A stretch of 64,000 nt of DNA from Lineus longissimus (GCF_910592395.1 NC_088319.1:4896001-4960000), one strand, 5' to 3'. Counted from the first letter of the stretch, positions 10,816-23,659 are shown. Notes: generated from the sequence alone by a model not told the origin. A program made the numbers and translations.

Positions 10816-12374
10816 TTTATCCGTTAACAATGGGAACAGTCATTGATAGTGCGAAGACTAAACTTGATCGACCCTTCATACGATAAACATGTAGAGGGAT
10901 GCCCAAACAAGACCTATTGGTATTGTAGGCTAGCGTTTCCCTACCCTGTGTCTATTCCACCTACTTAGCTTACCATATGCGTATAGTGTAAAATAGAACA
11001 TAAGTATGATTTTGATTATTCAACTTTTATTTATACATTCTAGTGAATGCTATACTAAGTCAAAGTGGCCACCATGCCAGCTACCTTTACCGCGGCTTTT
11101 TCTGACTTGTCAGTCTGAAAGTGTCCCTTCCTTGACAATATCATGGGTGAGTTATTTTCTTACTTTCTACAAAACTTTGTTTTTATTTGTACTCATTTTG
11201 CGTGCCTATCCGATATATATAACGATCATTACTGTTGTCTCACACAGCATATGTCACACGATAATTGCAAATTTATTTATTCGGATTTTATCGACTATGC
11301 ATAAATATCGATGAAGTCAAACAATTACATGAATTATGACAATATTGCACCAAACTTTTGATAAAAAGGTGTGGGCTCACATATACAATGAGCATTGAAT
11401 GTTGGAGATATTGTACTGAGCTCATTTAATTTGCAACATGGTCAATGTAACGATGATAATATTAAGGCTAATGCCTCTCACAGGGGATTCATTTGCTTAA
11501 TGGTGCACACTGACAATTCTTACCCTTTTATGTTGACATAATACTACATGTAATAATAACCATTACAATAAAAATTACACTGTGAAAAACGCCGAAATTG
11601 TAATGCAAACTTACTGTCAGTTTACCATAAAAAGTAAACGTTATGCCTCTCTGTACTGTGCTGCAAGACAAAGCTAGGCCTACTGCTAATAGCTACGTGT
11701 CGGATTGAAAGAGGCTTGGTGTGCCATTCGGAGGTGGAGGGTCCGAATCCCATCGTGATTGGATAACTTTTAACTTTCTCAGTGCCAATATAGATGGCCC
11801 TAACGAACCTTTTCATCAAAGGGTCGTGCAGTGAATCACAAAGTTTGTGTTTGAGGTGAGTTGCTTGTATCACACACCACTGGCGGAACTTCACGGAAAG
11901 AACAATTATTCGGGTGGGTAGTTCAGTTTATATCAGAATCCTTTGTTCCGCGGACATCCTATTCTTTGCCTAGAGCATTTCAAAATTTCACACCGGAAAA
12001 GGGGAATCTTTTCCCATAACCATGGATTGCTGGTCCATAGTTACCGCCTATATCATGATGTGTTTCTTGTGAACAAAGATGGTTTGGAGAACACTGGATT
12101 GACAGTGAGTAAACATTGGGTTGACAGTGCCGCTATCTTCGAGTATATACATGTACTGTCTTTTCATCGACAAACCACCGGTTCCTAATATTCAGGCCAA
12201 ACTCACCTTATGATGGTACGTAGTAGAGGATCACAATACACGCATGGTAACGACCAATAGCAGTAGACTGTCAACTTGGAAGGCAGGCCTAGGTTTTAGA
12301 GGGGCTGCTGTATGTTTAGCAGGTGACCTAATAGGGTTGCGTCATTTGTACGGACGAGTGCCGCGGCGGAATAA

Positions 12375-12585
12375 TACGGGGTGTCCCACAAAATACTCCA
12401 CCGGTTTTTACGGGGTGTTTAATTTCAAAATTTGAGTACCTTAAAAAGCGTAAAAAAGGCATATCAAGGCTTGTTTGCTAAGTGTAATGGATGATTGAAA
12501 GAAAGGAACTTCGAACAACAAAGTCTGGCCCATAGTTTGGAATCCGGGAGAATTACCTTAGCATTTTAGTTGGGACACCACGCAG
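12375..12585. mobile_element. Possible small TIR element
   Basis: GGGGTGTCCCACAA at 12378-12391 is inverted as TTGGGACACC around 12571-12580, with about 180 bp between. It lies just upstream of the pogo-like transposase frame and may instead be part of that element's 5' end. No matching copy was found downstream of the transposase. Confidence 0.35.
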
Positions 12586-12691
12586 GCCTAAAAGGGCAAA
12601 AACTATTGAGTAATCAGTGAGGTTTCAGGCGTATATAAAGTTTGGGTACTGTCGGAAACCTCTTCTTGCATTGCCTACAATTTGTAGAAAT

Positions 12692-14216
12692 ATGGATGAG
12701 CCACTGCCTAAAAGAAAGCGTAGTTATTCCGTGTCGGAGAAGCAGCGATACCTGCGAGACTTTGAGATTGCCATTGGAAATGGCACTGTGCGAACGATGA
12801 CAGAATTTGCCAACCACCACAACATACCTTTTGAGACGTTTCGCAGGTGGAACCGTCATGACCTGGAATTGAAGGAGGAGCAGAACCGGTGTGCAAGAGA
12901 TAGTAGTCCTAGGGCTGATAGTCCGTGTAACAATAGACCGCATTGCTAAATGTTTTGGTTAGGGTTAGCGGTACAATAGATCATGCTGCTTAATTGATCA
13001 AATACAGTGCTACCGGACTATGACTCCAGGGGGACTATATCCGCTGTCACACCGGGGCAAAGACCAAAAGGTGAAGCAGAGGTTGATTGTTTACTGGCCT
13101 GAGGTCGAAGACCAACTAGAAATTTGGTTCCGGGATGTTCGGCGAAGATGTCTACCTGTTGTGATCCAGGATGTCCAGGAGAAGGCCGTGCAACTATTCC
13201 AGACCTGGTGGGATGCCCTCCCAGAAGAGCGCCGACAACTCGCCACAGAGGCAAAACCACTAATGCATGATTTCCATGCATCCAACGGCTGGGTGGAACT
13301 TTTTATGAAGAGGAAGGACATCAGCCTGCGAAAAGTCACGAAGAACACTACCACCATTCCAGAAAACGCCGTTGTCCTGGTTCGAAACTTTCGCGATGAA
13401 ATAACCAACACCATCGAAAATTTTGGTATACCAATGCGCCTGTTTTTCAACATGGACCAGACTTTCCTCCTTTTTGACCTCCGCCTAATGTACACCCTCA
13501 ATGGGAAAGGCGGCAAGGCTGTTGATGTATGAACCTCCAGGAAGAATCCAAAGCTGGGATGTTCTGTTACACTTTGCGTGGCGGCGAATGGCGATAAGAT
13601 GCGAGCCCACATCACCTTTCCGAGAAGAGGATTTGTTCGCGCGCTTCGAGCTCTGGAAGAGGCCGAGTTGCCCGAAAACGTTGTGGTCACATCGTCCGCG
13701 TCGGAATGGGTCAGACAGGAGACGAGTCACCATTGGCTTGACGAAATCTTCATCCCATACGTCCATGAGGCCCATGCTGAACAGTTCATACTTTTGGTGG
13801 ATCAGTTCAGAGTACATCAAACGGAGAACTTCAGGAATCGTCTCACTGCAGAAGGGGGCAGACTCAACTTTGTACCGGCCGGATGCCCACCTTTTGCACA
13901 ACCCCTGGATATGGCTGTCATGAGATCCTTCAAATGTCACCCCAGACAAGCATGGAAGTCATGGAAGACCGAAAACACCAACGAAGCAGGCCAGTGTGAT
14001 CCAATTGGACTCAGAGATGTTGTCAACATCGTCAGCCGTGCCTTGGAAGCGATCAGCCCAGAGGTCGTCGAGCATGGATTTGAGAAAGCGTTACGCCCAC
14101 AGAACATAGACGCAGGTCCACACCCAGTTCCAGATGACGACGATGACGACGAACAGGGGGTAGACTTCCTCAATCTGCCTGATGAGTTTGAGCCTGAGAT
14201 AGCAGGGCGGTAAGCA
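12692..14216 (+). pseudogene. pogo/Tigger-type DDE transposase, one in-frame stop
   Basis: Three blocks in order. 12692-12949 encodes an N-terminal helix-turn-helix (KQRYLRDFEIAIGNG, then IPFETFRRW). 13020-13529 carries the CENP-B/Tc5-type DNA-binding domain (QDVQEKAVQLF; FHASNGWVELFMKRKDISLR) and the first catalytic Asp (FFNMDQTFLLF). After TGA at 13530-13532 the same frame continues to 14213 with the second Asp (LLVDQFRVH, codon 13800) and third (QPLDMAVM, codon 13908), a DD35D spacing, and an acidic tail. The first block is in another frame; a small intron or decay at about 12890-13010 could explain it. Family role: cut-and-paste transposition at TA sites. Terminal repeats were not identified. 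Damage is light, so the copy is fairly young. Confidence 0.88.
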
Positions 14217-17200
14217 ATCGGGTCAACAGAGACAATCGGCAACAGGACCAGAATAAAAATCCAAAATAATGAATAAAAATATTTAAAAAAACAGAAATGA
14301 GAAATAAAAAATAAAAACAATGAATAAAGGTAAAAAAAGATGAATAAAGATTGGATGAAGGCCAATCTGAATAAACCTGAATGCATGAAGCGTCGCTATC
14401 TTGAAGCGATGCTGGTAGAGCCCCCAAAAGGCCTGTGATGCCCACTCCAACGTGTTTTATGTGAGAAAGGGTTAACGTTGATCTATCAAACAGACCCAAA
14501 CCGAAAAACCGCACTGAAACCGCAAACTCAGACCGCAAACCACAATAAACGCGAGCGCTTTGCATATCCTATGTGTCTCGTTAGGCCAATCTGTCCTTCT
14601 ACTAGTAAAACACCTACTTCATTCAACTTTCGACCAATGAGTGAAATGGTATTGTGCCCTGTGCTCGCGGTAGGCGTATGCATTAAGCCTAATGAACCGG
14701 TCTTACATCGATGAAAAGACAGTAAATCCTTCAAAATGCAGATGCAAGAACAAAAAGTGGAAGAGGTTTGCCCACTAACTTTGGTCCTTCATTATGCACT
14801 TGTTTGCATATTTCTGCCAATCAAGGTAAAAATCATGGAACTATATCATCATTATTCCTCGAGTAAGCCCTGATTTTCAAAACGTGTTCCTGGTGTAACT
14901 TAGAATTGAATTAGTTCTAGTCGGTTCTAGTCGATGATCTAGTCGGTTCCCACTGATAACAATGATATGCATGATATTTATCGCCACTCTCTTTAATAGG
15001 ACCACGCATCCCCCTAGAGTAGTCGGAACAGTCAATTTGTGACTAACACGGGCCCGAACTGAGGATTAGTCCGATAAATATTGTTGCCGCGCATACATTC
15101 TTTGATTCCCCTGGGGTATGCGATGTCTCCATAAATGTATTTCTCTCTCCAGTGGAAATAGTTTTATGTAGACATTCGTATATGTATGTATAGATATACA
15201 CGTCTTTGAAATGCAGTGGGCCGAGTTAGTTTTCTGGAAACAAACAATGAGTGTACGAAACGGCATACTGTGAACCGCCAAATGTTCGCGGGCTTTTTTT
15301 TCTAGCATATCTCGCTAATAACCTCCATACGCGAAAATAAAAATCGGCAAAACGTTGTTTTTTTAAGATTGAAAAATGGAAAGAAATTTTGATCCGCCAA
15401 AATAAAAGCGTCTTTAAAATATTTTTCTTTTAGACCTTTTCATGATCACTACACAGAGGCGCAAAACTATTGCGATTTACAATAAAACTTAGGAATCCAT
15501 TCAAGGCGCTACGTGAGAGAGGAGTTTATTATCAAAGTACACGATTTGCAAAACTATCCTAAATTTTATTATATCCCCGTCGAAGGTTTAGTTAAGACCT
15601 ATATCGATTCCTCGTTCTTCATCATGAACATCTACATTATTCAGTTGACATGGTGGACTGAGTTCGTTTGCTTGGGACAAGTGGTGTACCAGCAGAATGA
15701 CACATCCTGGGTTGCCATCCAAAGGGCCACATGAGTGACGAGGTTATGGCTGGAGGGAATGTTTATCAACACAAAAACTAATAATTTGGACAGTTACGCC
15801 TACTTCCTCCGACAAACACCCTCACCGACACTAGCGAAGTACGAGTTCAATCTTGATAGTATCGGCATTATTGTATCCATGAGACGGCCTGGGACGGTGC
15901 AATTAAAAGGCCGGATAGAAAACCATATACATGTAGTAGACAGACACATTATTAGTCTTCAACGTTCTTGATATAACCAGAATCCCCCAGTCTATGGGTT
16001 ATCGTCTTTTCGGCGGGTCCGTAGCCCTGGTTTCAAGAGCTAAAAGTCCATTCGTAAATGATTTTTTTTTCGCATCGCATCGCGTTCTGGGCTCTGGCAC
16101 GCAAACTACTGTCGGATATTTTTAAAGTTTGGCTTTATTAAGCCGAGGTTCGCAATCAACTAATTATCTTATATTTCTCACTTTAGTAACTTTGCAACGA
16201 AAAAAACACAACATATCTATGCACTTAATGTGTACATTGCCCTAGAGCAATAAATTTGGACATTTTCCACGCTGTGCGATTTATTTCTGAACCAAGCCTC
16301 ACAGAAATGCAACGATGCGGATCGGACAACTCTTACAAAAAGAGTAGACTCCTGGTTGAGTAGGGGACAATCGCTGCGAATGGTCCTTTGCGACCGCGAT
16401 GCCATCAGGTTGCAGTCGTTATTTTTTGTAGATGCTGATATAACGGGATATCATTACGTTAGCAGCACCCCTGCAAAAACGTGTTCGGCTATGCAATTGC
16501 ATGTGTGAGGAACCCCAATCAGCCGGTGATGATGTCCGGATATAGGACGTGCGACACCCTATCGCAATCCGACGCTGGTAAAATCGCAATGGTGAATTCT
16601 GAGTGAATTGTTGGTGGGCTCTGGTCGATTTCGAGTGCCATCATTTGAAATTATGTCGCATGGTGTTGATAACAATTCTGTTACTTCTAGTTTAGTACAA
16701 AATCCTTAAACTAAAGATTTAAAGTCAACTATAGCCATTAGGCCTATTACGGCCAAACGCTACGCGCCAAATAATTCACATTCTCTAAAAATGTTATCAC
16801 TCAACATGTATACCGACCTCAACTGCATGGATTAAAAATGTAGAACAAGCGCGATACTGGACGCCCGATGGCAAAACCATGTCCACTTATCATGCTCTGG
16901 GTCGTAATTAACAAAAACAAAATTGACCCATGTAAGTAGAGTCTTTATATAGAGCCGTCGACATGCCCGATCTTCATTTTGACTGTTGTGGTATGGTGAA
17001 ATTTCTGACTGTGTATGTCATAAGGCACATTTTATCCTTTTGAGACCTTAAGTTTGTTTTATTTATCAAGGACCAGGGGACGAAATTCTGAACGATTCTC
17101 CTATACTTATAGTTTTCTTGTAATCGAACTTTGAATAACGATGACTGGTGCATGCATTTAAATAAACAAAGCGGTTTTTCGAGATAACCATGGGGGCGTA

Positions 17201-18569
17201 ACGCAATACCGTTTGTAAACGTAGTAGTGGTAGTAGTCGCTGTGCAATCATTTCCCTCACCTACTTTTCAGGTTAGAAATGTATATACGTCTGTACTTGT
17301 ATTCTGCGTCGCGAAATTGTTGTTTTCACAAGTCTAACTGCATGCATTCTCTCTTTACTTCATTCCCTGACTGCAACCACGATCCTCTTTATGGGTTGCT
17401 GCCCATACTTATTATCTAAAATCATTGTTTTAAGTAATATCCAGAATTTAGTCCATCTTGTCCTTAACCAGTTCGAATGTTGATATTTGCTTGATTTGTT
17501 CGATGGTTTTGTGTGTCGACCCGTTTGCCAGTTGCAGTCACTGAATTGTCATTTGCCTCGGGCCACGTGTAAATCACGTAAGCCTTTGCAAATGGATTAA
17601 TCAGACCGTTTAAAGGAGTATGAGGCTTTAATGTCCACATCTAAAATTACTACATTTTACATGACGCTCTGCTCTATATTATCTCTCCAAGTTATTTGTA
17701 CATGTATTCAAGTTGTGCATATTATTCAAATCAACCCCGTTCCTCGACGACAAAAAATACAATAACTCGAATTTAAAGGCTTAGAGGACATGTAGTGGAA
17801 GTAATTAACCATCTGGTCGCCGAGACAAGACAAAGAGCGATTAAATGACGTCAATGGAAATGCCATTATGAAAACTAGCGCGAAAGTTTGTTAGCGCCTG
17901 AAAAATATATTATAGACCATTTCCAGCAGGGAATTTTAGAGAGATGCTTTTCCGGTTAGTCAGGAATGAAGTGAATATTTTGAAAAGAGGAAACTGTTTA
18001 GAAAAATGCTATTCGCCACTCGATAAAACAATGGATAAGACAACAGAGTTTAATGACATATTCTAAAATACCTTGGTACCGTAAAGTCAACTTTTAAATG
18101 GAAAATGCATAAGCCTCGTTCTGAGAGCGGAGTGTTTTGGACACGCAACCAAGATGCTCTACCAAAGTTCCCTCGGGTTGTACTAAAATGTGGAACCATG
18201 CACACGTCACGTCAATGGAATTTCAGCTCACTTCAGAAGTTTGAGGCTCTCAAAACACTGCTTCAAACACAAATCAGTCAAGGAAGCATCAACCACCCTA
18301 AGTTTTTTAATGAGCACTACACATATTTGCCGAGAAAAACGCTCCAAATAGCCCATTTGCGCGGATTTTAGCATCACTTGAGCGAGCCGATGCGGACTTC
18401 CTATGCGCGCTGTACAAAATGTACATGTCTCATTTTCTGTAACGTTGCCGTAACATAATGTAAACAATGGCGCTACCGGCGCTCCAGCCGGGCCGGCGAT
18501 GGATGGAATTTGCCAAATTCGCACATATTCAAGTTATTTTCGTGGCCTATCTTTTTAAGTTTGAGGTAT
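14217..18569. other. Gene-poor region
   Basis: A-rich sequence just after the transposase (14250-14340), then more than 4 kb in which I found no supported exon, RNA gene or clear repeat. The reading frames at 15.5-16.0 kb and 18.1-18.5 kb show no recognisable motif. Confidence 0.4.
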
Positions 18570-18758
18570 TTTAGAATAGAAATTGAACCCTCGGCTTCGG
18601 ACCTTGGTTGAGTTACCAAGACACTCTCGGGTGGAGCTAAAATTTCGTCCAAACCCTCGCCTGTCGGCTCGGGTTTGGACTGTATTTTAGCTCCACCCTC
18701 GAGTGTCTTGGTAACTCAACCAAGGTCCTCCGCCTCGGGTTCAATTCCTTAATCTTAA
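18570..18758. repeat. Near-perfect palindrome, about 79-bp arms
   Basis: Arms at about 18581-18659 and 18670-18747 are reverse complements with few mismatches and a loop near 10 bases. Both carry TTGGTTGAGTTACCAAGACA or its complement. It is compact and AT-flanked, so a foldback MITE is the best guess. Confidence 0.85.
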
Positions 18759-19056
18759 CCTTCTTAATTACAAAGTAATCAGATTAAACAGAATATACGA
18801 GGAATAAAACTCAGGAATGAATTCTACAAAAAATGCGATTTTATTTGCCGTCGTATTCCTTTTTACACATCTCGAGGTTTTTCGTCGTGCATTTGGAGTA
18901 AGCCTAGGTAAGGGCTGCGTAAACACAGAGACAAATCCTTCGCTTCGGGTGTTAAAAGGCGTGTCGTGGGATGGAGCATGACGCATGCATTGTCGCAGTT
19001 GCGTGGAGTGGAAACCTTCCCTAGATATAAGTTTGTAATGAATTGCAGGTGTCGTA

Positions 19057-19374
19057 ATGCTAATGGAGCTCGTCGCTGTCATAGTGTGTTCTAACTTCGC
19101 ACAGAGAGGAGCAGCACTGGTCTCGTTAAAGACGTCCTTTTTTATGCTACACCACCTTCACTTTTCTATACCACCAACAAACATATCGGAGGTAACCACT
19201 GCATCATCATTACATTGCTGCATAATGTGTCATAATATCCTTTGGTGCAAAACACTTAAGTTCAAATCTTCGACAAAAAGATGCCAGTGTACAAGTCTCA
19301 AGGACCGGCAACTTGTAAGTGTACCAAATGAAACGAAAGACTATGTTTACTCACGATGCAAGAATCGGAAATCG
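19057..19374 (+). CDS. PAN-like gene, exon 1
   Basis: 318 bp, exactly 106 codons. The start ATG at 19057 has a second ATG two codons on. The strong donor is CG|GTAAGG. An earlier undetected signal-peptide exon cannot be excluded. Confidence 0.65.
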
Positions 19375-22160
19375 GTAAGGCGAATACTTAAGGGTGGTAT
19401 ACCTCTTTCCAGAAATGGGGAGGTGAGTCTCCGAAATAGTGATGTCATGGTGAAGGGACAAAGGAGATAGTCATGGTTAACCAACACACTTGAATGCCTT
19501 TAATGACGGACAAGGGGTAAAAAGTTAGTTCCAATGCAAGCCACCAATTTCGGGAAGCATGTATAGGGTTTCGTTATAGTCACTGTGTCCCATTCAATGG
19601 GTGATATGAATAAAGACTAGGAAATGCTTTTATCTAAATCTCCATGTACATTTACACTAGGCCTCCCTGTACAAAACCGGAGTAAAAGCATTTGCTAGTC
19701 TTTATTCATATCACCCAATATCTCTGGTCGGTGTGATTGACATTTCAGTGAAAGCCCGTATAGAAATTTATGACGAAATCTTGAACTGGTGCTGGTGTCT
19801 AAAGAATATGTGAGTACCAAAAACCTTTGATATGATGCATGTGTGACAAATGCGATTGTAACATCGCATGCGGTCATTGTACTCTTACAATTAAATGCAG
19901 AAATCGCTTGAATTGCGAAATTCATACGATATTGCGTCAATTCGAATGCAATGTAAACCTACATCGAGGTTTCCATTGAATGCAATTTTGACGTGATGTT
20001 GTCCCATCACTTTCAGGACGTTCCTACGACCCTGATCTTGCAGCTAAAAGGCAGCAAAGTATCCACAACATATGTGATGTTGCGATTTTGAGAGGAGCTG
20101 TGGCAATTCGCTTCCGGCCGCGCGGCAGTAATCGCAGTGTGTTTACTTGGCATTAGTCCATGTGTACTTTAGAGCTTTTTGGATTATTTTCACTGTGTCC
20201 GAGCGTATGGTGCTGTTTATCAGAGAAGAGTCCATCGATCACATTACCAATAACGCAGCCTCATTTTTATATCGGTAATACATCGGTGACATTAAAACAA
20301 GCGTTTGTCAATTAAATAACAAAAGATGTGGCAATTGGGCTGTTTCCCTGTCAGCCACTGTGTGTTTGTCCAGAGTTGATGTGCGTATCGGTTATACATC
20401 GGCAATACTAACATCTTCGTGAATACCACTAAACCATAGACCTAGAGTTCTTAGACTGTTCCTAAAGTTTATAGACTGTCTACCTTTCCACTGTGGTTGT
20501 TATCTGCGGAACGGATGAGTTATTTTTCACAGAAAAAACGAAAAGTAACAATCCCGTCGTGTGGATGATTAACCAACCAGTTTAGTTGATGGGCTTGAAT
20601 GTACTACGCTGATTTTGGAACTGGTTGGATGTTGATGGTTTTTACGCGTGACTGACCTTCATCATTCGGCAACTAATGCCTATCCTCATCGTGTGGGCAG
20701 AGCGTGACCCTTACAAGTCCGCTGGTCCCATGTATGATATGGGCAGGAATAAACCCTTTAATATAATCCAATTGATCATGAAGACTGACGATTGCGCCGA
20801 GGCCGTCATGGTCTTACTTCAGCAACTGAAGTACCGCATACAGTTACAAGCAAGTTATTGCTAACAGGAAACTTTTTACCAATAAAGTTACGCTTTCCTG
20901 TCATGGTTCTCGATTACATGCGTTAATAAAAGGACGCTACATGTATGAACCCAGTCGATACGTGTATATGATATTGTGTTTTTTTCAAAAAACTCAACGA
21001 CGTAACACTGGACCTGTCATTTAGAAATCATGCCGTAAAAATAAAGGGAGAAAGTCTGTGTGGCGAAATGTTTACCGAATACATGGAAGCGCAGTCTTCA
21101 TTGATTTTCTGATGGCAAAGTTTACCACTGACAGCTTTGTCAATTTACCCTAATACTCCATTATTCAAATATCAACATATCGCACAGAAAAAAATCTTAC
21201 CATTTTTTTCAGGACCTTGATCCAGAGGATTATCGATGGACATTTTCCTATGCATTACATAAAGTTATTGACGTTACCCCTCCACTTACATACACTAGTC
21301 TCTACTTTCATAACAGAAATGATTCAATAATCCTTGTTCAAAAGTTTGGAGATTTCAATATGCAAATATTCCGCATCAATTATCAAGCTGGGAAGTTTCA
21401 ACTTAAAAGTTATTTCAGAACGAAATATTATGTTATTGTAGGAGAGTATAAAAAGTTCATCATTGCTACATCCCAAATTCCGGGAGGAACTTTCGTCTTG
21501 TTCGAAATGAACGGAAGCATTGTTGGACGTATAATCTGGCCACCCACGGTGCCAAAATATGTAAGGGAATGCAAAAATCTCAAAATTTATTTTGAACCTA
21601 TCGCGCGTTATTTGGTGGCATACGTCGTCTGCTTTCAAAGAAGTGGACATAAAGGACCGATTTGCACGGCAATGGAGGGGTTCTCTAGAAAAGGCAAGTT
21701 AAACTTAGAGCTAAATATACGTCGTTTGTCTACTCTACACGCTGGACATTGGGCTATCCCAAGATTTGGAACCTTATTTAAATGTCCCAAAGTACTATCA
21801 CCTAAGACGACATTTTCCTTTAAATTGGCACAGTTCACAAACCTAGTTATATTTAGTTTATCAGCGCCTCACATCTCTGTTAGATATATTTTGATGGATT
21901 ACGTAAATCTTAGGTTTATCTTCGTGCTACAAAATCACAGAATGTTAAACATCGGTGCGTTGGACATAAGGCCAAACGTGGTTTATAATGTCACCAAGAA
22001 GGATATCTTCGAATTTGCCAGCAGTAGATCGCGTAGTGATTTCTTTGTCCTCAGTAATGGCGATCTTGTTCAGTATGACACAGACATTTCTAAGTCCGCA
22101 TATCGGAATTTGACTACCTTAAAGATCTATAGAAAGAATGCTAAATGCAGTGACGTTTAA
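19057..22160 (+). CDS. PAN/apple-like protein with an unrecognised C-terminal domain, two exons
   Basis: Exons 19057-19374 and 21213-22160 join in phase 0 (donor GTAAGG at 19375, acceptor TTTTTTTCAG ending 21212), giving 421 residues. Residues about 50-102 form a Cys-rich block, LHCCIMCHNILWCKTLKF, then RCQCTSL and YVYSRCKN. The spacing resembles a PAN/apple-like module, which in animals is usually extracellular. The first 20 residues are mildly hydrophobic and could be a weak signal peptide. The remaining 315 residues are beta-rich and contain FGDFNMQIFRINYQ, GTFVLFEMNGSIVGRIIWPP and FFVLSNGDLVQYD. I do not recognise them. The two halves may be related, since both end in a V-L-x-x-(N)G-x-(I/L)V pattern. 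No transmembrane segment follows. The neighbour downstream is a CCP-lectin gene on the same strand. Confidence 0.7.
19380..19572 (+). repeat. Dispersed repeat family 2, copy 1
   Basis: About 190 bp at roughly 90 percent identity to 51480-51682: CTCCGAAATAGTGATGTCAT, GGGACAAAGGAGATAGTCAT, GCCTTTAATGACGGACAAGG and CAAGCCACCAATTTCGG occur in both. It lies just inside the first intron of the PAN-like gene. Confidence 0.9.
21213..22160 (+). CDS. PAN-like gene, exon 2 (terminal)
   Basis: 948 bp, opening DLDPEDYRWTFSYALHK and ending KNAKCSDV then stop. The frame stays open for 316 codons in AT-rich DNA, which is unlikely by chance. The acceptor has a long pyrimidine tract. Confidence 0.75.
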   Translation, partial: DLDPEDYRWTFSYALHKVIDVTPPLTYTSLYFHNRNDSIILVQKFGDFNMQIFRINYQAGKFQLKSYFRTKYYVIVGEYKKFIIATSQIPGGTFVLFEMNGSIVGRIIWPPTVPKYVRECKNLKIYFEPIARYLVAYVVCFQRSGHKGPICTAMEGFSRKGKLNLELNIRRLSTLHAGHWAIPRFGTLFKCPKVLSPKTTFSFKLAQFTNLVIFSLSAPHISVRYILMDYVNLRFIFVLQNHRMLNIGALDIRPNVVYNVTKKDIFEFASSRSRSDFFVLSNGDLVQYDTDISKSAYRNLTTLKIYRKNAKCSDV

Positions 22161-23217
22161 CACTGAATATCAGTGTCGCAAAGTTCTACTGGCATGTGGT
22201 GGGAAACTGGAACAAAGACATTAATCAGCTTGGTTTTGTTTTAAGTTTGTAGATTTATCGATAAATTTCGTAGAATTTTATGAATCACACATAACTTAAG
22301 ATTTCCCTAGGCAATCTGTGAGGAAGTTTGAAAAGAGTCAAGCTCATTCGTTCAGTTTATTTGAATATGTTAATTAAGATGATATGTCCTGTCCCATTGT
22401 CGTCTGGTTGGAGATATTTGACCTATAGCCCAAGGACACATGAAACACGTTTCTCATGCATATATCACTCCTTCTGAAATATGAAAAACATAGTCGGGTT
22501 CAACTTGTACAGTTTGGCTTCACACGATTGGATTAGTCATCAGCGTCGATCAGTGGACTCCATGAATTAGTTGATGTCAATAAAGGCATCTGTGCACAGC
22601 AACCGTAAGAAAATGTTCGGTAAGAAAATGTTTTGAAAATGTAGCAAAATTGCAAATGACGGAATATTATATAAAATGTTTTCGAGGAGTTGCTGGCGAA
22701 CAAATACAGGGCTTTGAATATAATAAGACAAATTGCAGTTTTGAAAACGTTGCTGAAAAATTGGCATGCTTAATTCTTCTGCAATTTTTCTCGGCACGGT
22801 TTTTAAAATGTTTTGAAACTGTTTTTAGTCGTGCCGTGAATTAGTTGCAACAGTTCTTCAGAATGACTCGAAGGAATGGGCTGCTTTTTACTTTTTTTTA
22901 CAATAGGTTTATTCTTTTCCTGTTTCATAAGCCATAAGCAAACTATACTTCAAAAGGGTTTTGACAATTTCAGATTTAGTTTTTACTCTTTTACTCACTC
23001 TAGGTATAAGAAAAACCCAATTTTCGTTAATCTTCGCCCTCTAAGGGTCAATGAATTCCTAGCGCGCCAATTTCTTTCCCACTCCTCGAAGCCGGCGGAG
23101 TTCCGCGACGTCATTTTTTAAGCATGTAACTGACATCCATCAAGTTTTCTGGTAAAGGTTTGGTTGCGAGTTACGACAACCGAGTAATAAGGGATTACAC
23201 TTCGAGGTCGTTTTGGT

Positions 23218-23373
23218 TTACCTCTCGACCCGGCGTCCTCCCATTGCTATACAGCGTTCAAGGCGGTGACGAAAGGCTCTTGTTGCCGACGATAGCTTGT
23301 CAGGGAAGTCTGGATAACCTCGAATGTCATTGAACACATCATAGATTGTTTGTTGCAGTTCGTCAGCGTTCAT
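23218..23373 (-). CDS. Small unrecognised reading frame, 51 aa
   Basis: ATG at 23373, stop at 23220-23218. The product starts MNADELQQTIYDVFNDIRGY and is rich in Arg near the end (TRAFRHRLERC, GGRRVER). It is GC-richer than its surroundings and flanked by CCCGG-rich inverted motifs, so it may be the start of a transposon gene. It could also be chance. Confidence 0.25.
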   Translation of the reverse strand: MNADELQQTIYDVFNDIRGYPDFPDKLSSATRAFRHRLERCIAMGGRRVER

Positions 23374-23659
23374 ACTATAGTCTTAGTTCCACCTATCCAA
23401 AATCCCCGGGTTTTTCGTCACCCGTGTCTTCGCCGTTTGTAAGAAAAACCCGGCGAGCGCTTTCATAATATATTGTTAGTCGATCCGGCGACAGGTGTCG
23501 CTGCAGTTAGTACCTCTCCTGTTTTTTGTAAATGTCGGAGGCTAGAAAGTGTGTATCACGCATGCCCGTAGAGACATCAATTACAGGAATCGAACGCGCC
23601 TTCTGACGCCGTGCTAAGGAACAACATATTGCCGTGTTTCTTGCGCTTCCATCTATTAG

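Larger units (their letters stand above)
7306..12374. other. Gene-poor region with dispersed repeats
   Basis: About 5 kb without a supported gene. It contains two copies of a dispersed repeat (7640-7960 and 10615-10815), a 60-bp tandem duplication (8463-8572) and a short inverted pair around 9321-9418. A Pol III B-box-like stretch lies near 11738-11752. The remaining reading frames are short and lack any recognisable motif. Confidence 0.4.

Noticed and set aside
11006-11314. 102-codon frame with a hydrophobic start
   Set aside because: Composition is that of AT-rich non-coding DNA. No domain and no splice partner.
11685-11765. Pol III B-box-like GGTCCGAATCC, possible tRNA or SINE
   Set aside because: No matching A box or cloverleaf could be drawn and no second copy was seen in the window.
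13091-13690. 199-codon minus-strand frame over the transposase
   Set aside because: Shadow of the pogo transposase on the other strand.
20676-20864. 62-codon frame in the PAN-like gene intron
   Set aside because: No acceptor in phase with exon 1 and no recognisable domain. Including it would break the phase-0 junction.
21324-21838. Minus-strand frames opposite the PAN-like terminal exon
   Set aside because: Antisense shadows of a better supported exon.
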